A stretch of 64,000 nt of DNA from Mugil cephalus. Its lineage: Eukaryota > Chordata > Actinopteri > Mugiliformes > Mugilidae. The position numbers were made by a program, and so were the translations under genes. Positions 1-8,550 of this stretch are shown piece after piece. Under the pieces are notes generated by a model. It was not told the origin of the DNA, ran no database searches, and worked only from the letters and a program-made list of their open reading frames with translations. Positions within the stretch are counted from its first letter, which is position 1. Each line of letters starts with the position of its first letter. The stretch covers positions 19,513,001 through 19,577,000 of the forward strand of contig NC_061779.1 of assembly GCF_022458985.1 (NCBI RefSeq), written 5' to 3'.

Positions 1-3000
1 GCCCGCTCTTAAATCTAGCTAAGTTATAGAAAGCGCAACAGTCTCTTATTGCCCTGTGAATATGTAAAAGCCGTTGAATCAGTCATATGTTTTGGTCTTA
101 TTTTTAGTCAAAACTTCACAAGTTCTCGACACGTTCAAGATGCGAGGAACTCAAAGCGGCATTGATTTCAGCTATGGGCCATATGTGTTTAAGTACCACT
201 CAAGCTTTGATTGGCTCCATCGTCGCCCGGGAGGTTATGTGAATGTCTTCTCTTAGCCTTAGAGCTTAATATCGCATAACATTGCAATTTGGCACACTGA
301 GTTTTGTGGCTCCGTGTCATGCCTTGTTGTGTGGCTCGCCGTCAGTTTTGGGAGTGATTTATAGGCATGCAAATGAGGCTGTCTGTCGAACGAGGGAGAT
401 GTGCTGCCTCTGCCCATTGGGCCCCGGAGAAAGTCTGGAGACTGTGTGGGTGTGAGTCAGTCCCTAACTGCTGACACAGGCACCGAGACACTGAGTTGGC
501 AGAGATTCACAGAGCAAGATGGGGAGATGGCCTTCACAGGTCCTCACATTGACTGATGAGATCAAGAAGAAAGTAGGCCAAGCCAGACAAGTGTCAGGCA
601 AACAGACACCCAGAGATGGAGTGAGAGAGACAAACACCTTCCAATCACACATAGAACCGGGAGAGTGGAAAGTGGCAGGGTAGAGCTGGGTTGTTTTGTG
701 TCTGAGTTCAATATGTCCAAATCTGTTTGTCTAAAGAGTAATGAGGCTGCTGGAACATGCTTGCCCAGGGGAGCTCGCTAGTAAACAGAGGCCAAGTCAA
801 GGCTCTCTAAATTTACTAAAGTGGAATAGAAGTTCACTTTGCTCTGCCAGATAGCCTGACTGTGATGACATTTTGATCAATGTGCCCATACCTTCCCGGA
901 GCTCGCCTTTATGTTGCTTGAATAGTGATGATCTGTTATCATGCTAGTGTCAAACGGCACCATTTGTCATGGTGTGTCCCTCAGCTGGTCCGGGCAATAA
1001 AATGTTTGACTATCAGCGTATTTATACAACCTAATTTATGACAAACCGTTTCAGCTGTCCATAATGATGTAGTGTTCATATCACATTCAAGGTTCATAGT
1101 TCAAAGTCTGTTTGCCGTGTGGACAGACTGCCCCCTGTTGGCCGCAGCTCGTGCCGTTTTCAAACCCCATTAACAACCAGTCCAATTTAGTATCTGAACA
1201 TCAAATAATAAATATTTAAATGCTTTACTACACGCGCTAATGTAGACGTATGCAGCTTTAAGGGCATTTTAATTAAAGTTTATTAGTGTGCATTATTTAC
1301 AATGTTGTGTAACATACCATTATAACAATTGCGGTAAATGATGTGTTTGTATGGATATACACACATACATTACAATGTAATCCAATGCAACACCAAATTA
1401 ACAAATAGTTAATACTGCTGTTTCCAGCCCGTGTAACTCGTTGTTTGACCCTGTTCCCGATATGATGCTTGTAGAAAAATAAATACAGTAGTATTGTACA
1501 CAAAGCATGGCTCATTTCTGGATTTCTGGATTGCATTAATGTAACCGGTTTGCAATTGAATTTTAACACATCTATTCCCAACTAGGAAATGTAAGACTTG
1601 CACAACTGAAGTCGTGTGAAGCATATGACATTTTGTAAATAACACACTGCCTTCCATACAAAAATCTATTACAGCATTCATTTTTAATGGGGGCGGCTGA
1701 AGACCTCACTGTCTCTATACACATCTAATCACCTATAATGAATCAGGGAAGTGCTACGATAAACAGTCTCTTAATTGTACCCCTGTGCCCTTGCTATTGC
1801 CACTGTATTGTCGGTGTATATCAACCTTGTAACAGGAAGTAAAGGTTGCCAGAGATACCGTAGTGCCAAATCTAAAGATGCAGAGACAACAGATGGAGCA
1901 GTCCACAGACACGGGAACTTGTCATTGTGGTGAGCGATAAAGGTGCGAAGAAAGACTCAACGGGGTGGCAGGGGCAAGTTATTTGAAGGGTAGGCAATGC
2001 CTCGCGATGAATGGCTTCCTGACCGAGCAAAGTGCACCTCCAGCTGTCAATATAAGTAATTACCGAAGGAGGGTGGGACGTGTGAGCTACTGCTACTGTA
2101 TGCAGAACTCACATCCTTCACAAAGGCATGTGCGATGCGGAGACATCAGGTTTGGCATGAAGCGGACAGAGAAGGCTTATGGTGCTGCTCTGACTCAGTC
2201 TGGGAATAACCACAAGCTGGGAATAGCATGGTGGCAGCAGTGTGTGGGTTGGTGCGAACAGTCTGCAAGCATGTGTGTGTGTGTCTATATGTGTGTGTCA
2301 AAGAGAAAGATAGTCGAGAGGCTGGTTGAATGCAAAATATATCACAGATATAGTCCATAAATATGTAGATACCGTATAATATATAACGTATAAATGTGCT
2401 GCGTGTGGCAGCCAAACTAAAATACGGAGCGTGTTTTTGACCTTGAAGTTTAGGCGGAACCCAAAAGGCACCATGAGCGGCATTTGTCTTGTCTTATCAG
2501 ATGTCCCCTCACACCGGCTCAGCTGTCATTATACCAAGAAAAATGTCATTGTTTTCCTCTCTCTGCTCATAACACAATCTAATCACAGTTGGCTCAGCTC
2601 ATCCGGTATTGTCCAGGTGGCCCCACTCTGAGGGCGAACAGAGGGACTTTCAGCATCAATAAATGTCTTTAACCAGGCTGATGTGATGTCGACCAGATTA
2701 CTCAGTGGCCTCTTTACGCCCAGCTTCACTCGTGTGTAGGTGAGCGAATACACGAGCACGCCTCCCTGCATGCATGCACTTTTACAAGCGTGCACTATCC
2801 ATTTCCTATTAAGTCACTGATCAGAAACTGAAAGAGGTTGTGTGTCCTTGACAAGGTCTGTAAATGTGTGATTATGGGGAGACAGCGGCGCTGCGTGCTA
2901 AGCTGGATCAGCCTAGTTGGCACGTACATCGTCTATGGATTTAACTGACAAGCTTTCATTTCCCCAAACCACAACAGTCTTCTCTAAACTACTATGAGCT

Positions 3001-5132
3001 GCTCTACTGGTGTCAGATAGATTAAATCATGATATTGGATGTTTTGTTCTGTCTTTTATGAGCCCTGTGATTGATGGTTCAGGGGGGAAATAGCTCTCAG
3101 CATGCTGAAGACTATGGGCTGTCCACTGAGCCCCATTTGGATGGCATAGTATTATGTGGGCTGCCCAGCAGTCCGTGCTGAATGGCAGAAACAGCTAAGC
3201 CATCTGTTACACTCTATTTTCATCACTCTGCCTACCAGTGGGGAGAGCCGCGGTCCAAAGGGACTTTCGGCTACTCGCACAGAGCCCTATTTGCTCAACA
3301 GGTCAAGTTTAAGCCTTGCAGTGAGGGACTGCCGTATCTCATTTATGACATGGCCCAGGTGATTATACATCTCACACACTGCCTGACTGGGCAGAGCCTG
3401 CGATAAACAGGAATATACTAATACAAAAAAGTAATCAGGTGCCCCAGAGCATTAAAGGAGATTATTACCGTCACAGATGTTAAATGACCAAAACTCAGTG
3501 TGTCCCCCGAATTCTTTTTTAAGCCAGGTTAAAAGGATCATCTTGTGAATTGAACTCAGTTCACGTAATACGTTTCTTGGGTAGGAAAAGGAGAAATTTA
3601 GGTTTTCCAGGTGAGGATAAAACAGAGGCTTGCGGCATTCATTGGAGATTACTTGCCGCAAACATGGTGTAATCCCCTTATCTGCGTACTTACCTGTCCC
3701 TGACAGTGATCCAAGCCTACCTCTATGAGCCTCATTGGCCTGACATTCTGGCAGGAGCAAATCCCTGTCTAATGTGTCAGCCCAGGCAGCTCTAACACCT
3801 GGCACGCCACTGCTTATCTGCTGAGCACCCAAAAGCACCTGCATTATCCTGCTGGAGCTCCACAACAAGTGAAAAGGCTTCTAATAACCACACAGTGAAA
3901 TTACCGGTTGTGTCATGACACACAGTGTGCAAAGTACATACAATTACTGGGGGCTAATGACCTGATCAAAGAGCGTGTACAGTATGAGATATGCCTCTTC
4001 TAAACAGCAGGCTTTTAAAGCTGATAAATGTGGCTTAATATTTTTCAATTAATTAAAGGTTTGGCCCTTGTTAATGACTCATTGTATCCATTCTCAATTG
4101 TCAAGCCTAGGGCCTCCATAAAAATAAAGCCTTAGATAGTGACGATCAAATATGAACAAGAATTAAGTCTTTTAAGATAGTAATCTGTAGAGTCTAGTTT
4201 CTTTTTTTGCATGGTGCTAGCTAATCTGGACAGGCGCTATAATTTTTTATTCTATTCTATTTTATTTATTTATTTTTTTGTGTTTTTTTCCTAGCGTCTT
4301 TAAAACATACTATATACAGCGTTAATAAGGTTTAGATAAATGTCACATACTAAAACGAGAAGATGAATGGGGAAGAAGCTAAATAAGTGGCACAAATCAC
4401 ATGTCACCAGTGCAAACAACAGTGCTGCTTCCCTCTTTAAATCTTTCCTGGGAACATTAAATATTCACTAAGCTTCCAGAGTTGACGGTCTGAAAACGTC
4501 TCTGGCCCACTGCAAAATTAATGGTCTTCTACAAAAACATGAAATTTGTTTAAGGCCATATTAGAAAAGGTAATCCATTACACAGACACGTAGAACATAA
4601 ACAAGTTGTTTAATCAATTTCCGGCCGGCCATTTTTCATCCCTGCTACGCCAGGAATCAGCTACGCTCAGGCCAGCATCACTTCGGATTTTTTTTATTTA
4701 TTTTTTTCACGCGCTAAGTGACCAGACGGAAAATGTACCTCAGCGTCAATTGTGGATTAATTTCGTTGTATTTTCGACCAATAACTTGGAAGTTTTTTCC
4801 TCTCTTCTTGAAAGTTTGACTTCCTCAACAGACAAGCAGCGAGCAGGTGAGAGTTTAATACTTGACTCTGTTGGTACAGTAAAGTGAAATAAACGTTGTT
4901 TTGTTGTGTTACAATCTATTATGATTATTTTAATGGTTTAATCACGGTGGTAATAAATCGTTTTAGTGACAGTGCCAGTATCTTTAATTGCACCTGAGTT
5001 GCATAAACTTGCTAACGCAATGCTAACACCTGAGAAGCGTATCGTGGTGCAATTTTACAACGTTATATGAATGTTATTATGTAGGTTTGTATGGCTCACG
5101 AATGTGTTGGTAAAAGTATAGCAGGTTTCCCC
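1..5132. other. non-coding tract, no recognised gene
   Basis: I see no recognisable gene, RNA or complete transposon here. The tract is A+T-rich with short T and TTTA runs near 4245-4290 and a short GT run near 2272. An octamer ATGCAAAT lies near 366-373 and a CTCF-like motif at 1128. The longest open frame is a 138-codon minus-strand frame (3452-3868) without a recognisable domain. Confidence 0.6.
1128..1146 (-). promoter_or_regulatory. CTCF-like motif
   Basis: The bases CTGCCCCCTGTTGGCCGCA closely match the reverse complement of the vertebrate CTCF core (CCCCCTGGTGGCC) with one mismatch in the core. This is a motif match only. Similar cores occur inside dispersed repeats, so it may be repeat-borne. 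Confidence 0.35.
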
Positions 5133-5921
5133 CAGAGCCGTATATTAGAAGGAGTGTGACCACCAAGGGAGTGGACCGTCTGAGCTGCTCACATGTTTCA
5201 TGTGCGCCATGTTTGCTACATCTAACCAATATTCACCGATAGACCAGTGCCCATAACAATTAAAATTGGATTAAAAGTTGGATCGGAAAACAATAACGGA
5301 GAAAGTTGTGGGAGCAGAAGATTTAGAAAAGAATTGAGTTTGAAGTTAACCAAGCCTTATGTTAGCCTTATGTTAGCTAGTTATAAAGGCTTAGAAAAAT
5401 AGCAACTACCTTGTGAAACCCATGTGTACTTGTAATTTATGTTGACGTGGGTAGCCGAATTTAATTGACACATAACTTTGCCTAGGTTACTACTAAGTTA
5501 TTATGGCCAGAGTGCTAATGTTATAATAATACTAATGATAATACAAAATAACAGTAAGACTCGTTTAATTTTCACTATTAATAGGGTATTAATAATTTTT
5601 CTGAATAGTTTTTAACGGCGATGGATGAACAGACTGAGGAGAAGGTAAACAGAGCTCCGTGACTGATGAAGCGATTGGACTACAACGCATTTTATAGTGT
5701 CATTTAAGATATATAAAGTAATTAGACGCTGGGACATTTAAGTGATACTATTTTACATATTTACAGACGTTGGCAATAACATGTATAGACCAGTTAATGG
5801 TGAAAATAGGCGATTTATTTTAACAAAACACATCCGCCCCATAGGAGAATTGTCCCTCCGACGTATCAAACATGGCGCCAATGAGTTGAGTTGGCCAGAC
5901 TCTCTCTAATATAGGGCTCTG
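5133..5921. mobile_element. non-autonomous DNA transposon-like element with inverted termini
   Basis: The left end begins CAGAGCCGTATATTAGAAGG. The reverse complement of the right end begins CAGAGCCCTATATTAGAGAG. Similarity continues inward to a shared GCGCCATGTTTG block (about 5206 on the left, about 5870 on the right), so about 80-90 bp at each end form an imperfect inverted repeat. The 8 bp outside each end (GTTTCCCC and AGTTCACC) agree at 5 of 8 positions, which could be a decayed 8-bp target duplication of the hAT or P type. The 789-bp interior has no transposase frame. I do not recognise the family with confidence. Confidence 0.55.
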
Positions 5922-6352
5922 AGTTCACCTTGTTGATGATGACATCTGGTGGCGTCACAGTAACATAGCATCAAATCGAGTCTATTGTGAACAGGAAGCA
6001 CTTTTGCATGTTTAGTTTAAAATTCTGTTCCTCCAAGGAAATTCCCCGTATGCATGTTGTGATGTTTATTTTATGTATATCTATAATGGAATGTCTGTGC
6101 TGCTGGAATATTGAAATACTTAGGCGTGTGACTTTAAAGCATCATATACACGAATTAGCGATTCAAAATTCGGTCATACGAGCCACCGTATATATATTTT
6201 TTCAAATGTGTAAAACAAATATCCGTAAAGTAAAGACATTCTAATCATGATTTATTTATTATTATATTAGTTTAAGTCCTGTATATCATGAAACGTATGT
6301 CTTGAAATGAAGGAACATGGAGGGGGCTGGCATTACGGTAGTTTATGTGAAG

Positions 6353-6370
6353 TCCCATAATGCATTGCGC
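6353..6370 (+). promoter_or_regulatory. ZNF143/Staf (SPH)-like distal element of U4 copy 1
   Basis: TCCCATAATGCATTGCGC lies at about -223 to -206 from U4 copy 1. It matches the known vertebrate Staf/ZNF143 SPH motif (TCCCAnnATGCnnTGCG), the usual activator of snRNA distal sequence elements at about -220. Position and sequence agree. No comparable site stands at this distance before copies 2 and 3. Confidence 0.75.
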
Positions 6371-6516
6371 CATAACCACACTTCGTAACTTAAGTTAAAT
6401 CTTAACTTAAAACGAGGACATTGTGACAGACATTATAAATGTGGTAATGTTGTTCGCGTTTACGACCTCGATTGTGCCCAGAAGCCGAAATTGATATCTT
6501 GAAGTGAAATGAACGA

Positions 6517-6536
6517 ACCATAACTGAACATCACGT
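6517..6536 (+). promoter_or_regulatory. PSE-like box of U4 copy 1
   Basis: ACCATAACTGAACATCACG occupies -59 to about -40 from the U4 start. It resembles the vertebrate snRNA proximal sequence element recognised by SNAPc (ACCGTGACTTGAAAGT type). The matching box starts at exactly -59 in copies 2 and 3. No TATA box follows, as expected for an RNA polymerase II snRNA gene. Confidence 0.75.
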
Positions 6537-6575
6537 GTAGCGGAGAGACACCCCAGCCGGTACTGATTCCAAATC

Positions 6576-6720
6576 AGCTTTGCGCAGTGGCAGTATCGTA
6601 GCCTATGAGGTTTATCCGAGGCGCGATTATTGCTAGTTGAAAACTTTACCCAATACCCCGCCTTGACGACTTGAAATATAGTCGGCAATGGCAATTTTTG
6701 ACGGTCTCTAAGGAGACTGA
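6576..6720 (+). ncRNA. RNU4: U4 spliceosomal snRNA, copy 1
   Basis: The 145-nt sequence matches vertebrate U4 from its 5' AGCTTTGCGCAGTGGCAGTA to the terminal GGAGACTGA. It holds the U6-pairing stem II segment (nt 1-16), the 5' stem-loop with the 15.5K k-turn (nt 20-52), the stem I segment, the central GACGACTTGAAATATAGTCG hairpin, an Sm site AATTTTTG (nt 118-125) and a 3' stem-loop (nt 127-144, loop TAAG). U4 base-pairs with U6 in the U4/U6.U5 tri-snRNP and is released during spliceosome activation. PSE, Staf-like and 3'-box-like signals flank it, so it looks functional. Nucleotide 29 is T where I recall A in human U4. It is the first of four U4-related units in 1.9 kb. Confidence 0.95.
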
Positions 6721-6727
6721 TAACTTT

Positions 6728-6739
6728 GTTAAGAGAAAC
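6728..6739 (+). terminator. 3'-box-like element of U4 copy 1
   Basis: GTTAAGAGAAAC starts 8 nt after the U4 3' end. It loosely fits the snRNA 3' box (GTTTN0-3AAARNNAGA) that directs Integrator-dependent 3' processing. Position is right; sequence match is partial. Confidence 0.4.
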
Positions 6740-6997
6740 TTTTGCCTCATAAGGGAAGTATTTACAGAAACAGTTTATTTATGGCAATCAGTAGTGCCTG
6801 ACCTAAATTAGTTGTTGCGTTTGTTATTTACATATACTACCACCTCTGTTAACGCATGAATTGCTCTATTGTATTATGTATGTAAGAAACTGTTATTATA
6901 CAAGTATATTTTACTTCACTCGCAGAAACAACAGCGACTATCTACACCAGTCAAACTCGTCCGGTTCCACCGCCTGGTACCTAAATCCAAAGTTAGA

Positions 6998-7016
6998 GAC
7001 GTATTAAAGAGGTGCA
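6998..7016 (+). promoter_or_regulatory. decayed PSE of the U4 pseudocopy
   Basis: GACGTATTAAAGAGGTG aligns with the PSE of copy 3 (ACCGTGACAAAGAGGTG), followed by a shared segment ending GGAGCTC. The invariant ACCGTGAC core is damaged. This shows the unit arose as a promoter-plus-gene duplication and not as a reverse-transcribed RNA. Confidence 0.6.
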
Positions 7017-7046
7017 CGTACGGGACACGCCCCCTTGGAGCTCGCT

Positions 7047-7169
7047 GTATCGTAGCCCGTGAAGTTTATCCGAGGATTATTGCCAGTTGAAAACTTTACA
7101 CAACACCCCTCCTTACGTATTTAAATATAGTGGGCTATGGCAATTTTAGACGGTCTCTAAGGAGACTGA
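7047..7169 (+). pseudogene. U4 snRNA pseudogene, 5'-truncated
   Basis: This copy starts at U4 nt 18 (GTATCGTAG). By alignment with copy 3, a deletion removed the last few bases before the start together with nt 1-17, so most of the stem II partner of U6 is gone. Inside, four bases (CGCG) are missing after CCGAGG in the 5' stem-loop, and many substitutions follow. The Sm site reads AATTTTAG instead of AATTTTTG. The 3' stem-loop GGTCTCTAAGGAGACTGA is preserved. Its flanks match those of copies 2 and 3, so it is a decayed tandem duplicate. It is very unlikely to form a working U4 particle. Confidence 0.9.
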
Positions 7170-7455
7170 TGACATTGTCAAATGAAAAACAACGATACGT
7201 TTAAGCGCGTTATTGCAAGAGTTTGTAGTATGGTCTGGGGTTCATTAGCTTTGGGTAGTCAGACACTGTTATCATTATCAACACAATCTTGCTATGATTA
7301 CACAATTCTATGTTTTCTCCAACCACAGAACCAACACCGGCCACAGGCTACAACCAATCCTGTCCGGCTTCAACCCCTCGATATCGTTTGTATTTATGCT
7401 TTCGCAGAGGCAACATCGGTATGAAGCCCTGTGTGCCAGTAAACATGTAGGTGTA

Positions 7456-7475
7456 ACCGTGATAGAGAGGTCTGC
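7456..7475 (+). promoter_or_regulatory. PSE-like box of U4 copy 2
   Basis: ACCGTGATAGAGAGGTCTG starts exactly 59 bp upstream of copy 2. The ACCGTGA core matches the vertebrate PSE. The box and the following GGACGGGAGACAC segment are nearly shared with copy 3. Confidence 0.75.
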
Positions 7476-7514
7476 GGACGGGAGACACCCTGTTTGAGCT
7501 CACTGTGTATCGAT

Positions 7515-7659
7515 AGCTTTGCGCAGTGGCAGTATCGTAGCCTATGAGGTTTATCCGAGGCGCGATTATTGCTAGTTGAAAACTTTACCCAATACCCCGC
7601 CTTGACGACTTGAAATATAGTCGGCAATGGCAATTTTTGACTGTCTCTATGGAGACTGA
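7515..7659 (+). ncRNA. RNU4: U4 spliceosomal snRNA, copy 2
   Basis: This full 145-nt U4 is identical to copy 1 over nt 1-127. It differs at nt 128 (G to T) and nt 136 (A to T). Position 128 lies in the 3' terminal stem: copies 1 and 3 form a G-U wobble with nt 143, while copy 2 has a U-U mismatch. Position 136 is in the loop (TATG). The U6-pairing regions, k-turn and Sm site are intact. It has a PSE-like box at -59 and a good 3'-box-like element. I found no clear octamer or Staf site near -220, so its strength relative to copy 1 is uncertain. Confidence 0.95.
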
Positions 7660-7666
7660 TGAGTTT

Positions 7667-7682
7667 GTTTAATATAAAGATA
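7667..7682 (+). terminator. 3' box of U4 copy 2
   Basis: GTTTAATATAAAGATA begins 8 nt after the U4 end and fits the snRNA 3' box GTTTN0-3AAARNNAGA well. It is the best 3' box of the cluster. Confidence 0.55.
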
Positions 7683-7908
7683 ATCGTAATGCTACTCCGA
7701 TCTGCTAGTGTTTATGAACCCCTTGTTGTTATTGATATTGTGTACTTCTGTATTATCACGGCAAATACGAGTTCGCTTTATTTGGTCCAGTCAGTGGTAG
7801 TTTCGACACATTTGCCTCGTTGGCTGTTTTATTTTTTTAAATTGACGCGGGCCAAACGCAGACTGCTGCTCTTTGCTCGGGGACTCCCAAACAGAGACGT
7901 ACCGGGTG

Positions 7909-7916
7909 TGACGTCA
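7909..7916. promoter_or_regulatory. CRE-like palindrome TGACGTCA
   Basis: A full CREB/ATF palindrome followed by TTTCCG (ETS-like on the other strand) sits between U4 copies 2 and 3, about 400 bp before copy 3. This is a motif match only. Confidence 0.3.
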
Positions 7917-8097
7917 TTTCCGTTTAACTATTGTGTCTATTTTATGTTATGGGCGAATTTTGCAGTGGATCCTTAGTTAATTATTATTCACATTGGCTAT
8001 ATGTGATTTTACGACGTATTTACAAAGAAACGTGGATTAATGCTCCGTAATAGCGGCCGTATGATGTAGATAGCGTTACTGTTCAGGACATGTCTCC

Positions 8098-8105
8098 TTT
8101 TTGCA
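8098..8105 (+). promoter_or_regulatory. octamer-like distal element of U4 copy 3
   Basis: TTTTGCAT, one base from the Oct-1 octamer ATTTGCAT, lies at about -219 from copy 3. That is the usual distance of the distal sequence element in snRNA genes. The match is weak and short. Confidence 0.35.
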
Positions 8106-8257
8106 TCAACGAGCCCATTTCGTTTCTTCTATTACTGCATGTTAGATGTGTTTACAAAGTTATCCATTGCGGACATAACATGTTATATTACTACGTACTT
8201 ATTATCACATAGTTACATCATAAAGTGCAACTTCATGAAACTAACCTCAAACTTAGA

Positions 8258-8277
8258 ACCGTGACAAAGAGGTGTGT
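8258..8277 (+). promoter_or_regulatory. PSE-like box of U4 copy 3
   Basis: ACCGTGACAAAGAGGTGTG starts exactly at -59 from copy 3. ACCGTGAC is a full match to the conserved PSE core, the strongest of the three. Confidence 0.78.
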
Positions 8278-8316
8278 GGACGGGAGACACATCCCTGGAG
8301 CTCACTGACAGACATC

Positions 8317-8461
8317 AGCTTTGCGCAGTGGCAGTATCGTAGCCTATGAGGTTTATCCGAGGCGCGATTATTGCTAGTTGAAAACTTTACCCAATACCCC
8401 GCCTTGACGACTTGAAATATAGTCGGCAATGGCAATTTTTGACGGTCTCCAAGGAGACTGA
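8317..8461 (+). ncRNA. RNU4: U4 spliceosomal snRNA, copy 3
   Basis: This full 145-nt U4 is identical to copy 1 except nt 134 (T to C) in the loop of the 3' stem-loop (CAAG). All pairing regions with U6, the 15.5K k-turn and the Sm site AATTTTTG are intact. A strong PSE lies at -59 and an octamer-like TTTTGCAT near -219. The 3' box downstream is poor (GTATAAAAATAA). Upstream sequence is shared with copy 2 and the pseudocopy, so this gene belongs to the younger part of the tandem series. Confidence 0.95.
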
Positions 8462-8532
8462 TTTGATGTATAAAAATAATGCAGCATTCTTCATTTAGCT
8501 ATCGAGGATCTTCTACTGCAATGCTACTATTA

Positions 8533-8550
8533 GTGCAGCAGGGGGCACTA
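8533..8550 (+). promoter_or_regulatory. CTCF-like motif next to the U4 cluster
   Basis: GTGCAGCAGGGGGCACTA is a close match to the CTCF core CCASYAGRKGGCRCT. It lies 72 bp after the last U4 gene, at the distal edge of the cluster. This is a motif match only. Confidence 0.45.

Noticed and set aside
519-683. 54-codon plus frame with ATG
   Set aside because: Short, no domain, no convincing splice signals; length expected by chance.
3685-3712. U1-like GTACTTACCTG
   Set aside because: Only 10-11 bases match the U1 5' end; the rest does not. It is better read as a minus-strand splice donor.
6576-8461. Minus-strand frames sharing an identical N-terminal peptide in three places (6407, 7394, 8253)
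   Set aside because: They are antisense readings of the conserved U4 RNA body, not a protein family.
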